Positions 27,607 to 37,521 are shown, counted from the first letter of the stretch. The stretch: DNA of 64,000 bases from Ralstonia sp. UBA689 (GCF_002298975.1 NZ_DBMV01000014.1:1-64000); one strand, 5' to 3'. The notes: generated by a model not told the origin, from the letters alone. A program made the numbers and translations.

Positions 27607-28983
27607 TTACTCGCCAGCGATCGTCATCTGTTCAATCAGAATCGAACCGGTTTCCTTCGTGCCGCGCACCAGCGCATCTGCGCCGATGGCGACGATCTGG
27701 CGGAACATCTCGCGCAGGTTGCCGGCAATGGTGATCTCTTCCACCGGATACTGAATCACGCCGTTCTCGACCCAGTAACCCGATGCGCCGCGCGAGTAGT
27801 CGCCGGTCACGTAATTGACGCCCTGCCCCATCAGCTCGGTCACCAGCAGACCCGTGCCCATACGGCGCAGCATGCCGGCAAAATCGTCCTCAGGCTTGGT
27901 CTTGTCGGAGAACAGCGTCAGGTTGTGCGAGCCGCCCGCGTTGCCAGTGGTCTGCATGCCCAGCTTGCGTGCGGAATACGTCGACAGGAAGTAGCCCTCC
28001 ACCACGCCATCCTTGACCACGTCGCGACGCTGCGTGCGCACGCCTTCCTCGTCGAACGGCGCGCTGCCCATGCCGCTCAATACATGTGGGTCTTCCTTGA
28101 TCTGTACGTGCGGTGCGAAGATTTCCTTGCCGAGCGAATCGAGCAGAAAAGTCGACTTGCGGTACAGCGCCCCACCCGACACGGCCTGCACGAACGCACC
28201 CAGCAGGCCAGCCGCCAGCGGCGCCTCGAACAACACCGGGCACTTGCGCGTGGTCAGCCTGCGCGCGGACAGACGTGCCAGCGCGCGCTCCGCAGCGTAC
28301 TTGCCGATGGCTTCGGGCGCGGCCAGATCCTTGGGCGAGCGCTTGGACGAATACCAGTCATCGCGCTGCATATGCGCGCCCGCCCCCGCGATCGGCGCGC
28401 ACGAAATAAAGTGTCGCGAATACGGATAGCCACCTAGGAAACCGCGCGAGGTCGCCAGCACGAAGTGCGAATGCTGCGCCGAGATGCTCGCGCCATCGCT
28501 GTTGCGGATCTTCGGGCTCACGGCGAAGGCGGCGGCTTCGGCAGCGCGGGCGATCTCAACGGCGGCTTCAGCGTCGATCGTCCACGGGTGGTAGAGCTGC
28601 AGGTCGCGCGGATGCTTTTCCAGCAGCTCTTCTTCGGCCAGGCCAGCGCAGTCGTCGTCAGCGGTGAAGCGCGCGATGTTGTAGGCAGCCTCCACCGTGG
28701 AGCGCAGCGCAGCCGGCGAGAAATCCGACGTGCTGGCGTTGCCGCGCTTCTTGCCCAGCATGACCGTCACGCCGACGATCTTGTCGCGGTTCTGCTCGAT
28801 GGTCTCGATCTCGCCCTTGCGCACCGTGACCGACAAGCCCTGGCCTTCGGAGATTTCCGTTGCGGCATCGGTGGCGCCGAGCTCACGTGCAACGCGCAGC
28901 ACATCGCGCGCCATCTCTTCGAGCTGTTCGCGGCGGTAGGCAAACACAGAGTCATCAGTCTTGGAATCGAGCGTTTGGGACAT
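27607..28983 (-). CDS. pmbA: Metalloprotease-associated protein PmbA/TldE
   Basis: A 458-aa protein of the TldD/PmbA (TldE) family. TldE pairs with TldD, which carries the zinc site; the complex degrades unfolded peptides, processes microcins and trims CcdA. Visible family blocks are GQGLSVTVRKGEIETIEQ, GKKRGNASTSDFS, and the C-terminal MGQGVNYVTGDYSRGASGYWVENG. There is no HExxxH zinc motif, as expected for TldE. The start MSQTLDSK was chosen by family length. Its promoter region overlaps that of the divergent darP gene. Confidence 0.9.
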   Translation of the reverse strand: MSQTLDSKTDDSVFAYRREQLEEMARDVLRVARELGATDAATEISEGQGLSVTVRKGEIETIEQNRDKIVGVTVMLGKKRGNASTSDFSPAALRSTVEAAYNIARFTADDDCAGLAEEELLEKHPRDLQLYHPWTIDAEAAVEIARAAEAAAFAVSPKIRNSDGASISAQHSHFVLATSRGFLGGYPYSRHFISCAPIAGAGAHMQRDDWYSSKRSPKDLAAPEAIGKYAAERALARLSARRLTTRKCPVLFEAPLAAGLLGAFVQAVSGGALYRKSTFLLDSLGKEIFAPHVQIKEDPHVLSGMGSAPFDEEGVRTQRRDVVKDGVVEGYFLSTYSARKLGMQTTGNAGGSHNLTLFSDKTKPEDDFAGMLRRMGTGLLVTELMGQGVNYVTGDYSRGASGYWVENGVIQYPVEEITIAGNLREMFRQIVAIGADALVRGTKETGSILIEQMTIAGE

Positions 28984-29054
28984 AGGCAAGGAAGGGGGGA
29001 GAAACGGGGCCGTTTTGGCGTAGGCGCCCATCATAGCAAGATACAATGCGCGCC

Positions 29055-29672
29055 ATGAGCCGAGCATCCCGACACAACCCTACGTATCTGCAACCCGTCG
29101 TGCGTACCGACATCGGTGACGAGGACGATCCGGATACGCCCAAGAGCAAATCGCAGCGCAAGCGCGAGGTGAACGCCCTGCAAGACCTGGGCACCGCCCT
29201 AGAAGCGCTGCCCAAGGACAAACTCGCCAAGGTGCCGTTGCCCGACACGCTGGCCGACGCGCTGCGCGATGCAAAGCGCATCACCGCCCACGAGGGCAAG
29301 CGTCGCCAGATGCAGTACATCGGCAAGCTGATGCGCGCCCTGACCGACGAGGAAGTCGAAGCCATCCGCCGCGTTTTGGCCACCTTCGTTGGCGCCTCCA
29401 AGGCAGAAACCGCACGCCTGCACGCCATCGAGCGTTGGCGCGACCGCCTGATCGCCAGCGACGATGCCGTCACCGACTTTATTGCAGCGCACCCGGACGC
29501 CGACGTGCAAGCCCTGCGCACGCTGGTGCGCAACGCACGCAAGGAAGCGCAACTGGCCAAGCCGCCCAAGTCGTCGCGCGAGCTGTTCCAGATGGTCAAG
29601 CAGGCCCTGGCCGGCAATGACCGCGACGAAGGCGACGCCGATCAACCCGAAGCCGAAGACGACGAAGCATGA
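29055..29672 (+). CDS. darP: Ribosome-associated protein DarP (YjgA, DUF615)
   Basis: A 205-aa acidic and basic alpha-helical protein of the YjgA/DarP family, which binds 50S precursors late in assembly near the peptidyl-transferase centre. The family block SKSQRKREVNALQDLGTAL lies near residue 30 and MQYIGKLMR near 90. An in-frame ATG 9 bp upstream is possible. TACAAT at 29042-29047 looks like a -10 box and would place the transcript start almost on the ATG, so the mRNA may be nearly leaderless. It overlaps the next gene by 4 bp. Confidence 0.88.
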   Translation: MSRASRHNPTYLQPVVRTDIGDEDDPDTPKSKSQRKREVNALQDLGTALEALPKDKLAKVPLPDTLADALRDAKRITAHEGKRRQMQYIGKLMRALTDEEVEAIRRVLATFVGASKAETARLHAIERWRDRLIASDDAVTDFIAAHPDADVQALRTLVRNARKEAQLAKPPKSSRELFQMVKQALAGNDRDEGDADQPEAEDDEA

Positions 29673-30307
29673 CTGCCTCCGCCCCGCTCACCCGACGCCA
29701 CCCCGACGAACTGATCGTCGGCTTTGTGTCGATCTCGGACCGCGCCTCGGCCGGCACGTATCAGGATGAAGGGATTCCGGCGCTGCGCGACTGGTTTGGC
29801 GCCGCGCTGTCGTCGCCATGGCAAGGCGTGGAGCGGCTGATTCCGGACGACCAGGCCACCATTTCGGCCACGCTGATCGACCTCGTGGACCACGTCGGCT
29901 GCAATCTGGTGCTCACCACAGGCGGCACCGGCCCGACGCGCCGCGACGTGACACCCGAAGCCACGCTGGCGGTGGCCACTAAGGAGATGCCGGGCTTTGG
30001 CGAGCAGATGCGGCAGATCAGTCTGAACTTCGTGCCGACGGCGATCCTGTCACGGCAGGTGGCGGTGATCCGCGAGACGCCGTCACGCGCGGCGCTGATC
30101 GTCAACCTGCCCGGTCAGCCGCGCGCCATCAAGGAAACCCTGGAAGGTGTGAAGGACGTCGAAGGCCGCGCCACGGTGCCGGGCATCTTCGCGGCGGTGC
30201 CCTACTGCATCGACCTGATTGGCGGCCCGTACGTCGAAACGCACGACAGCGTGGTCAAGGCCTGGCGGCCCAAGCACGCCGTGCGCGCCAAACCGCTGCA
30301 GATTTAA
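29669..30307 (+). CDS. mog: Molybdopterin adenylyltransferase
   Basis: A 212-aa MogA/MoaB-fold protein that adenylates molybdopterin before molybdate insertion. The signature GFVSISDRASAGTYQDEG opens it, and TTGGTGPTRRDVTPEATLAV is the MPT-binding motif. LNLPG-type sequence IVNLPGQPRAIKETL follows. It overlaps the darP stop by 4 bp, so the two are coupled although functionally unrelated. MoaB-like function cannot be ruled out but the C-terminal extension fits Mog. Confidence 0.9.
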   Translation: MTASAPLTRRHPDELIVGFVSISDRASAGTYQDEGIPALRDWFGAALSSPWQGVERLIPDDQATISATLIDLVDHVGCNLVLTTGGTGPTRRDVTPEATLAVATKEMPGFGEQMRQISLNFVPTAILSRQVAVIRETPSRAALIVNLPGQPRAIKETLEGVKDVEGRATVPGIFAAVPYCIDLIGGPYVETHDSVVKAWRPKHAVRAKPLQI

Positions 30308-30310
30308 GGA

Positions 30311-30970
30311 TTACGGTGCAACCGAGGAGGCCAGCGCTTCGGCTTCCGGCATCTGCGGTACGTCACGGATAAAGTGCTCGCGGTAGTAACGCAGCTCTTC
30401 GATCGACTCGATGATGTCCGCAAACGCCGTGTGCCGTTGGTGCTTGGTAAAGCCCTTGGCGATGGCCGGCTGCCAGCGCTTGCACAGTTCCTTGAGCGTG
30501 GAGACGTCCAGGTTGCGGTAATGGAAATACGCCTCCAGCTTGGGCATGTAGCGCGCCATGAAGCGGCGGTCCTGGCAGATCGAGTTACCGCACATCGGCG
30601 ACTTGCTCTTGGGCACCCACTTCTTGAGAAACGCCAGCAACTCCGCTTCCGCTTCCGCTTCCGTGGTAGTCGACGCCTTGACCTTGTCGATCAGGCCCGA
30701 GCGGCCGTGCGTGCCCTTGTTCCATGCGTCCATGCCGTCCAGCAACTCGTCGGACTGGTGGATCACCAGCACCGGGCCCTCGGCCAGCACATTCAGCTCC
30801 GAATCTGTCACCACCACGGCCACTTCGATGATGCGGTCGTTCTCGGGGCTCAGGCCAGTCATCTCCATGTCGAGCCAGACCAGGTTGTTGTCGCTCTTGG
30901 CGGCAACGCGGTGGGGGGTCTGGGACGATGCGGCCGGTTGTTGAATCGGCTGAGAAGCGGAGGTGCTCAC
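30311..30970 (-). CDS. orn: Oligoribonuclease
   Basis: A 219-aa DEDDh 3'-to-5' exonuclease that clears di- and short oligonucleotides, including pGpG from c-di-GMP breakdown. Motif ExoI is LVWLDMEMTGL, ExoII NSICQDRRFM, and ExoIII HRHTAFADI-type with the histidine and aspartate in KHQRHTAFADIIESI. The first 26 residues are a Ser/Gln-rich extension absent from E. coli Orn (181 aa); an internal start is possible but no better ATG exists. It is convergent with mog, ending 3 bp from it. Confidence 0.93.
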   Translation of the reverse strand: MSTSASQPIQQPAASSQTPHRVAAKSDNNLVWLDMEMTGLSPENDRIIEVAVVVTDSELNVLAEGPVLVIHQSDELLDGMDAWNKGTHGRSGLIDKVKASTTTEAEAEAELLAFLKKWVPKSKSPMCGNSICQDRRFMARYMPKLEAYFHYRNLDVSTLKELCKRWQPAIAKGFTKHQRHTAFADIIESIEELRYYREHFIRDVPQMPEAEALASSVAP

Positions 30971-31033
30971 GGAATGCCTTGAGAAAATGACTGAAGGCTA
31001 TAATTTTCGCATATCTGATAGGTGTTTCCCCAC

Positions 31034-32290
31034 ATGCCCGCCTTTACTGCAGTCTTCCTGATCGCTCTCTTGCTGATGTCCGCCACGCGCCTGTGGCTGG
31101 CCGCGCGGCAGATCCGCCACGTGGCGCGCCACCGCGATACCGTGCCCGCACAGTTTGCCGAGTCGATCACGCTGGACATGCACCGCAAGGCCGCCGACTA
31201 CACCGTCGCCCGCACCCGGCTGGCGATGCTGGAAGTGCCCGTGCAGGCAGTCCTGCTGATTGCGCTGACGCTGCTCGGCGGGCTGAACTGGATCAACCAG
31301 GCGTGGCTAGGCGTGTTCGGTCCGGGCTATGCCTACGGCGTGGCGCTCATCGCGTCGGTCATCGTCATCAGCAGCGTGGTCGAGCTACCGTTCTCGCTGT
31401 ATGCGCAGTTTGTCGTCGAAGAGCATTTCGGTTTCAACCGCATGACCTGGAAGCTCTGGGCCATCGACTTGGTCAAGGGCATCGCCATTGGCACCGTGCT
31501 CGGGCTACCGCTGCTGCTGGCCGTACTGTGGCTGATGGACAAAATGGGCGCGCACTGGTGGTTGTACACCTGGATCGTGTGGATGGCCTTCATGCTGTTT
31601 GTCCAAGCGATCTATCCGAACGTCATCGCGCCGCTCTACAACAAGTTCACGCCCCTGCAGGACGAAGAATTGCGCACCCGCATCGAAAGCCTGCTCAAGC
31701 GCTGCGGCTTTGCCAGCAAGGGTCTGTTCGTGATGGACGGCAGCCGTCGCAGCGCGCACGGCAACGCATACTTCAGCGGCTTTGGCGCGACCAAGCGCAT
31801 CGTCTTCTTCGATACGCTGCTCGAACGCCTCAACCCGTCCGAAATGGAAGCGGTGCTCGCGCACGAGCTGGGTCATTTCAAACGCCACCACATCACCAAG
31901 CGCATCGCCGTGACGTTCGTGCTGAGCCTGGGCGCACTGGCGCTGCTCGGCTGGCTGATGACCCGGACGTGGTTCTATCTGGGCCTGGGCGTAGCGCCCA
32001 ACCTGTTCTCCGACAACCACGCGCTGGCGCTGATGCTGTTCTTTCTGGCGCTGCCGGTGTTCACGTTCTTCATCTCGCCGATCGGCAGCCTGTCTTCGCG
32101 CAAGGATGAGTACGAAGCCGATGCCTTCGCGGCACAGCATGCCGATGCGAAGCAACTCGTCTCGGCGCTGGTGAAGCTCTTCCAGGACAATGCCTCGACG
32201 CTGACGCCCGACCCGGTCTATTCGGCGTTCTACTACTCGCACCCGACGGCCTCACAGCGCGTCACACGCCTCGTGCAGGCCGGCGCATGA
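31034..32290 (+). CDS. M48 metalloprotease, Ste24/CAAX-protease type
   Basis: A 418-aa membrane zinc protease. The catalytic HELGH occurs in AVLAHELGHFKRHH near residue 280, and the third ligand glutamate in DEYEADAFA. About seven hydrophobic segments surround it, and FVVEEHFGFNRMTW is the Ste24 signature. Bacterial members act in membrane-protein quality control. A TATAAT at 30999-31004 lies about 30 bp upstream of the ATG. It overlaps rsgA by 4 bp. Confidence 0.9.
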   Translation: MPAFTAVFLIALLLMSATRLWLAARQIRHVARHRDTVPAQFAESITLDMHRKAADYTVARTRLAMLEVPVQAVLLIALTLLGGLNWINQAWLGVFGPGYAYGVALIASVIVISSVVELPFSLYAQFVVEEHFGFNRMTWKLWAIDLVKGIAIGTVLGLPLLLAVLWLMDKMGAHWWLYTWIVWMAFMLFVQAIYPNVIAPLYNKFTPLQDEELRTRIESLLKRCGFASKGLFVMDGSRRSAHGNAYFSGFGATKRIVFFDTLLERLNPSEMEAVLAHELGHFKRHHITKRIAVTFVLSLGALALLGWLMTRTWFYLGLGVAPNLFSDNHALALMLFFLALPVFTFFISPIGSLSSRKDEYEADAFAAQHADAKQLVSALVKLFQDNASTLTPDPVYSAFYYSHPTASQRVTRLVQAGA

Positions 32291-33234
32291 CGCGCGGCAA
32301 ACCGGGCCGTGCTCACAAGCAGACTGCCACCGGCGAGCGCGGACTGGTGATCGCCGCGCACGGCCGCCATTATCTGGTCGAACGCGAAGGCGGTGGCTTC
32401 CTGCAGTGCTTCCCGCGCGGCAAGCGCAGCGAATGCGCTGTCGGCGACCACGTCATCTTTGAAGCCACGGCTGTCGACCAAGGCGTGGTCGTACGCGTGG
32501 ACGAGCGGCGCAACCTGCTCCACCGCTCCGACCAGTTCAAGTCCAAGATGCTGGCCGCGAACCTCGATCAGGTCGTCATCATGCTTGGCACCGAGCCGAG
32601 CTTTTCCGATGACCTGCTCGGCCGCGCACTGGTCGCCGCCGAATCGCTCGGCATCACGCCGCTGATCCTGCTCAACAAGATCGACCTGACCGCCCGGCTG
32701 GAGACAGCCCGCGGACGGCTGGCGCTATATCGCGAGCTTGGTTATACGGTCGTGGAGTTGACAGTGCATGGCGCACCGGAGGCCGCGCACGCCGCCCTGG
32801 AGCCGCATATCGCCGGCCGCGCGTCGATCCTCATCGGCCAGTCTGGCATGGGCAAATCATCGCTGCTGAACCTGCTGATCCCGGGCGTGGATGCGCAGAC
32901 GCGCGAGATTTCAGAGAAGCTCGATTCCGGCAAGCACACGACCACCTTCACGCGGCTCTATCATCTGCCGGCCGACTGGGGCCAGGGCGGCGTGCTGATC
33001 GACTCGCCGGGTTTCCAGGAATTCGGTCTGCACCACCTGAGCGAAGGCATGCTCGAACGCGCGTTCCCCGAATTCCGGCCGCACCTGACCGAATGCCGCT
33101 TTTATAACTGCCGACACCTGCAGGAGCCCGGCTGTGGCATCCTGGGCGCAATGGCCGAAGGCAAGATCGATCCGCGCCGGCACCAGCTCTATGCGCAGTT
33201 GCTGCACGAATCGGAGCAGCAGAAGCCCTGGTAG
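32287..33234 (+). CDS. rsgA: Ribosome small-subunit GTPase RsgA
   Basis: A 315-aa circularly permuted GTPase that checks late 30S maturation. An N-terminal OB fold covers residues 1-75. The G motifs come in permuted order: G4 LNKIDL, then G1 GQSGMGKSSL near residue 183, then G3 DSPGFQEFGL. The zinc-binding tail has C-x4-C, His and Cys in ECRFYNCRHLQEPGCG. It is coupled to the protease gene upstream and followed after 31 bp by the DUF2007 gene. Confidence 0.94.
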   Translation: MTRGKPGRAHKQTATGERGLVIAAHGRHYLVEREGGGFLQCFPRGKRSECAVGDHVIFEATAVDQGVVVRVDERRNLLHRSDQFKSKMLAANLDQVVIMLGTEPSFSDDLLGRALVAAESLGITPLILLNKIDLTARLETARGRLALYRELGYTVVELTVHGAPEAAHAALEPHIAGRASILIGQSGMGKSSLLNLLIPGVDAQTREISEKLDSGKHTTTFTRLYHLPADWGQGGVLIDSPGFQEFGLHHLSEGMLERAFPEFRPHLTECRFYNCRHLQEPGCGILGAMAEGKIDPRRHQLYAQLLHESEQQKPW

Positions 33235-33265
33235 CGGCCCGTAGCGACCGATAGAAGAGGCAGGG

Positions 33266-33580
33266 ATGAAACTGTTAGTCAGCAGTCCATCGCTCGGCAT
33301 GGCGGCGCATTGGCAGAACGTGCTCTCTGCCGCAGGCATCCGCACCGAGTTGCGCAACATCTACCTGAGCAGCGTGGCAGGCGATGTTCCGCCGCAGGAT
33401 TGCGCCGCGCAGGTCTGGCTGGTGAATCCAGAACAGGAAGCGCAGGCACGAACGCTGCTGGATCAGGCGCGGCATCCGCCAAGCGGCCCTGCCTGGCGTT
33501 GCTCCCACTGCGGAGAGATGCACGAGCCGCAGTTCGCCCAATGCTGGCGCTGCGGCCACGACCGCGAGGATGCGGCCTAG
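33266..33580 (+). CDS. DUF2007-like protein with C-terminal zinc ribbon
   Basis: A 104-aa protein. Residues 1-70 resemble the DUF2007 signal-transducing fold (short alpha-beta, opening MKLLVSSPSLGMAAHWQNVL). The tail has two CxxC knuckles, CSHC and CWRC, 15 residues apart, forming a zinc ribbon. It follows AGAGGCAGGG and probably belongs to the rsgA transcript. Function is unknown. Confidence 0.75.
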   Translation: MKLLVSSPSLGMAAHWQNVLSAAGIRTELRNIYLSSVAGDVPPQDCAAQVWLVNPEQEAQARTLLDQARHPPSGPAWRCSHCGEMHEPQFAQCWRCGHDREDAA

Positions 33581-33596
33581 AAGGACAGATGGGAAT

Positions 33597-34538
33597 TCAG
33601 CCCAGCCACACGGCGACCGACAGCATCGCCAGCAGCAGCATCCACAGCACGACCGCGCGCCACACCAGCCCCACGGCCGATTGCAGCGTGCGCACGTTCG
33701 CCTCCTGCCCCACTTCCATCGGATACGCGCCGTCTTCGTCGGCAATGCTCTCGGCGGAATCACGCTGCGGGATGGGCATGCCCAGGCGCACGCCCAACGC
33801 GCCGCCGCCGGCCGCCAGCAGGATGCCGTTCACCTCGTCGCTCCACTTGGCGGCACGATTGCGCCACGCGTACACCGCATCTTCGAAATTGCCGACGATG
33901 GCGAAGCCGATGGCCGTCAGGCGCGCCGGCACGTAATCAATGATGAAGAACGCCTGGCGCGCGAACAGGCCCAGCGCAGGGCTGCGTTCCATCGACGGCT
34001 CGCTCCAGTGGCGCGCCAGATATTCGGCGCCGCGATACAGCACCACGCCCGCTGGCCCGATCGGCACGAGAAACCAGAAGAACACGCCGAACACATGGCG
34101 ATGCACCGCCACGATCGCGCATTCGAGCGTGTGGCGGACGACCTCATTGACCGGCATGTCGGTCGTATCCCGCCCGGACCACTCGGCCAGAATCAGCCGT
34201 GCCGTGACGACGTCGTCGCTGCGCAGTGCTTCGTGGATATCGGTGAAGTAATGGCTGAACTGGCGGAAGCCCAAGGTCAGATAGACCATCAGTACGTTCC
34301 ACAGAAACGCCAGCCCGATACTGATCGACGACAGCAGGTAGTGCACCAGCGCCACCACCACCACGGCCGGCAGCGTGACCACGCACCAGGCCAGGATGGC
34401 ATCGCGGCGCTGTCCGGTATCGAACCAGGTTTCCGCCCGTGCAGCGAGTGCGCGCACAACGTCGTAGATCGGGTTGTCCCGGCTGAGCGCACGGAATTGC
34501 TCAAGGATCAGCGCGCAGAGTACGGAGAAAAAGGTCAT
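33597..34538 (-). CDS. CobD/CbiB-family membrane protein (AmpE-like)
   Basis: A 313-aa protein with four to five hydrophobic segments, including LPAVVVVALVHYLLSSISIGLAF near residue 60 (read in two parts) and a C-terminal anchor. The blocks LTLGFRQFSHYFTDI and FWFLVPIGPAGVVLYR are typical of proteobacterial CobD/CbiB-related proteins encoded outside cobalamin loci. No cobalamin genes lie nearby, so a role in adenosylcobinamide synthesis is doubtful. The start MTFFSVLC was chosen because the upstream extension is Cys/Arg-rich and non-hydrophobic. Confidence 0.78.
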   Translation of the reverse strand: MTFFSVLCALILEQFRALSRDNPIYDVVRALAARAETWFDTGQRRDAILAWCVVTLPAVVVVALVHYLLSSISIGLAFLWNVLMVYLTLGFRQFSHYFTDIHEALRSDDVVTARLILAEWSGRDTTDMPVNEVVRHTLECAIVAVHRHVFGVFFWFLVPIGPAGVVLYRGAEYLARHWSEPSMERSPALGLFARQAFFIIDYVPARLTAIGFAIVGNFEDAVYAWRNRAAKWSDEVNGILLAAGGGALGVRLGMPIPQRDSAESIADEDGAYPMEVGQEANVRTLQSAVGLVWRAVVLWMLLLAMLSVAVWLG

Positions 34539-34647
34539 TGGACTGGTGTTGCGAAGGCGCGTGCCACGCCGTGAATGCGATGTGCAAGACGATAGCATAC
34601 GGCGTGCGCACAACAACGCACGCTGTGAGGCCCTGTTGTCACATCCG

Positions 34648-35331
34648 CTACGCGGCCAGCAGGTGATACAGGTTGCGCAGCATGCCCGCGGTGGCGCCCC
34701 AGATAAAGTAGTAGCCACCGTCCGGCCGCCGATAGGGCATGGCATAGAAGCGACGCACGCGGTCTTCCCAACGCAGTTCGCGCACTTCGTGGTTGGATGG
34801 GTCCATCAGGAAGGCAAGCGGTACCTCGAACACCTCGGCGACCTCGCTTGGGGCCGGGCGCAGATTGAAGTCGGGCGTGAGCAATCCGACGACCGGGCTC
34901 ACATGAAAGCCCGTGCCGGTAATGTAGTCCGGCAGACGGCCCACCACCTCGACGAAATCGGGACCGATGCCGACCTCCTCCACCGTCTCGCGCAGAGCGG
35001 TGGCAACCATGTCGCGGTCGATCGCCTCTCGGCCGCCACCAGGAAAGCTGATCTGTCCGGCATGTTGGCTCAAGGAGGCATTGCGCTGCGTCAGTAACAC
35101 CGTCAGGCCCGCCGCGCGCTGCACCAGCGGCACCAGCACAGCCGCCTCACGCAGTTTGAGTGAGCCGTCAATCAGACGGGATTCGTCGGTATGCTCCGGC
35201 TGCCAGGTGGGCTGAGCATGCAGACGCTCGCGCACAAAATCGACAGTCAGCCGCATGGCACCGAGTGCCGGCAAGGGCGCTGCGGCTTGCAACACCGGCA
35301 ACTGCTCTGGATCGAACGCGGGACGGCGCAT
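34648..35331 (-). CDS. CoA-type Nudix hydrolase
   Basis: A 227-aa Nudix protein of the coenzyme A pyrophosphatase group (NudL-like). The NuCoA motif VLLTQRNASLSQHAGQISFPGG precedes (in two overlapping parts) the Nudix helix ALRETVEEVGI. The glutamate expected seven residues before RE appears as an arginine in AIDRDMVATALRE, but CoA-type members vary here. It probably removes damaged CoA or acyl-CoA. The start is the internal ATG at MRRPAFDPEQ; no strong ribosome site is visible. Confidence 0.82.
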   Translation of the reverse strand: MRRPAFDPEQLPVLQAAAPLPALGAMRLTVDFVRERLHAQPTWQPEHTDESRLIDGSLKLREAAVLVPLVQRAAGLTVLLTQRNASLSQHAGQISFPGGGREAIDRDMVATALRETVEEVGIGPDFVEVVGRLPDYITGTGFHVSPVVGLLTPDFNLRPAPSEVAEVFEVPLAFLMDPSNHEVRELRWEDRVRRFYAMPYRRPDGGYYFIWGATAGMLRNLYHLLAA

Positions 35332-35395
35332 GGGGCGGAGATGGAATGATCGTAGGCGGAAGGCAATTACGTGAGGGCAATTTTCCGCCGCAAAA

Positions 35396-35424
35396 GAGAA
35401 AAAAGGCACCCGAAGGTGCCTTTT
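35396..35424 (-). terminator. Terminator of the rpsP-rimM-trmD-rplS operon
   Basis: The stem AAAAGGCACC/GGTGCCTTTT with loop CGAA is followed on the minus strand by a T-run, 16 bp past the rplS stop. Confidence 0.9.
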
Positions 35425-35439
35425 CGCAACGCGCGCAGA

Positions 35440-35826
<387 letters not shown>

Positions 35827-36021
35827 CTTTTTCTCCTTGACCATCATGCCGGCGTTTTGCCCGGTCGGTTGACCGCGGCCCCGGTAGAGGATGGGAACTT
35901 CGGAATTTCCGCAGAACTACTGCGCAATCCAACCTTGCCCTTGCGATGCTCGCCATACCAATGTACGGCTGCGCTTCTCAGGTCAACCTCGAATCGCTCG
36001 CTACGTTCTGCAAAGCTTCCT

Positions 36022-36810
36022 TCACTTGGCCGAGGCTTCCGGTGTGGAAGCTTCCGGCCCCTTTGCCGTCGTCGCCGCGGCAGCGAGGAAAACCTCATCG
36101 CTGCGGGACAACAAACCCTGCTTGCGTGCCGCCTCGATCAGATCGGGCCGCTTGCGCATTGTATTCAACAGCGCCTGCTGGCGGCGCCACTTCTCGATCT
36201 CGGCGTGGTGGCCGCCCAGCAAGACATCGGGCACACGCACGCCTTCGTACTCTTCCGGCCGCGTATAGTGCGGGCAGTCGAGCAAGCCATTGACGAAGCT
36301 GTCCTGCACCGCCGACTGCGCATCGCCCAGCACACCGGGCAACTGCCGCACCACCGCGTCAATGATGGCCATCGCCGCAATCTCGCCACCGGAGAGAACG
36401 AAATCGCCGAGGCTGATTTCCTCATCGACACGACGGTCGACCAGGCGCTGATCAATCGCCTCGTAACGCCCGCACAGCAGCGTGAGCGCCGGCAACTGCG
36501 CCAACTCCATCACTCGCCGGTGCGTGAGCGGCCTGCCTTGCGGCGACAACAGCACCACATGCGAAGCCGCCGGCGCCTGTGCCTGCTGGATCGCGTCCAG
36601 CGCAGCTTCCAGCGGCCTGGCCAGCATCACCATGCCGGGGCCTCCACCATAAGGCCGGTCGTCTACCGTACGGTAGTTGTCCGTCGTGAAGTCGCGTGGG
36701 TTCCAGGTGCGCAACGTGTACACCTGCTGCTTGGCTGCGCGGCTGGTGATACCCCAGTCCGTCAGCGCCCGGAACATGTCCGGAAACAACGAGATGACGT
36801 CGAACTGCAT
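36022..36810 (-). CDS. trmD: tRNA (guanine37-N1)-methyltransferase
   Basis: A 262-aa SPOUT methyltransferase making m1G37, which prevents frameshifting. It opens QFDVISLFPDMFRALTDWGI. The trefoil knot shows LLSPQGRPLTH, LCGRYEAIDQRL and ISLGDFVLSGGE, which bind SAM. The start after GGAGAATTCGGCG is preferred; an upstream ATG 21 bp earlier begins 2 bp after rimM. The C-terminal 30 residues are Ala/Lys-rich. Confidence 0.95.
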   Translation of the reverse strand: MQFDVISLFPDMFRALTDWGITSRAAKQQVYTLRTWNPRDFTTDNYRTVDDRPYGGGPGMVMLARPLEAALDAIQQAQAPAASHVVLLSPQGRPLTHRRVMELAQLPALTLLCGRYEAIDQRLVDRRVDEEISLGDFVLSGGEIAAMAIIDAVVRQLPGVLGDAQSAVQDSFVNGLLDCPHYTRPEEYEGVRVPDVLLGGHHAEIEKWRRQQALLNTMRKRPDLIEAARKQGLLSRSDEVFLAAAATTAKGPEASTPEASAK

Positions 36811-36833
36811 CGCCGAATTCTCCGGCCGCATGT

Positions 36834-37475
36834 TCAGTAATCCAGACCCCAGTCGACGACGATGCGCTTACCAGCGACATCCACCGACTTCACGTAAACC
36901 TCGACAAATGGCACCAATCGCTCGACGTCGTCCTCGCCAACGATGCGCAGAATCTGATGCGCGCCGTTGTCGATCAGGCCCGCCACCGTGCCGAGCGTTT
37001 CCTGCTGCTCGTTGACGACCGTGGCGCCGATCAGGTCGACCCAATAGAACTCGTCGTCGTCCGGTTCTGGAAAATCGGCCCGGCTGACCCACACCGCACA
37101 ACCGCGCAGCGCCTCGGCAACATTGCGATCAGGCGCGGCAGGCGAGCCTGCCACCACCGTACCGCTGTGTTCGCGCGATGTACCGACAGGGAATACCAGC
37201 CAGTCCGTCGATGCTGCAAGCACCCCGGCGGCAGGCTTGAGCCACCAAGTGCGGGCATGCAGCAGCGCATCGGCATCGCCGTGCGGCTGGACCTTGACCC
37301 AACCGCGAATACCATAAGCACCGCCCACATAGCCGACCTCGACCAGATCGTCGGGAAGCGATGGATTGGTGCTTGCCCCCGGGCGCATGGCTTGCAAGCG
37401 CTCAGCCACCTTTTGCGAGGTCGCCTGCGTTGCGACGGCCACAGGACCGGGTCGTGTCGATGCGGCGCGCGTCAC
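36834..37475 (-). CDS. rimM: Ribosome maturation factor RimM
   Basis: A 213-aa protein that binds S19 and helps fold the 30S head. The N-terminal domain opens VEVGYVGGAYGIRGWVKVQPH near residue 46, after a 40-residue extension not found in E. coli. The PRC-barrel carries EFYWVDLIGATVVNE and RLVPFVEVYVKSVDVAGKRI (family blocks). It lies between rpsP and trmD, as in most proteobacteria. Confidence 0.94.
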   Translation of the reverse strand: MTRAASTRPGPVAVATQATSQKVAERLQAMRPGASTNPSLPDDLVEVGYVGGAYGIRGWVKVQPHGDADALLHARTWWLKPAAGVLAASTDWLVFPVGTSREHSGTVVAGSPAAPDRNVAEALRGCAVWVSRADFPEPDDDEFYWVDLIGATVVNEQQETLGTVAGLIDNGAHQILRIVGEDDVERLVPFVEVYVKSVDVAGKRIVVDWGLDY

Positions 37476-37521
37476 AGCAGAATGTGCACGGACGGCACCG
37501 TCGATCGACGCATGCTAAAAC

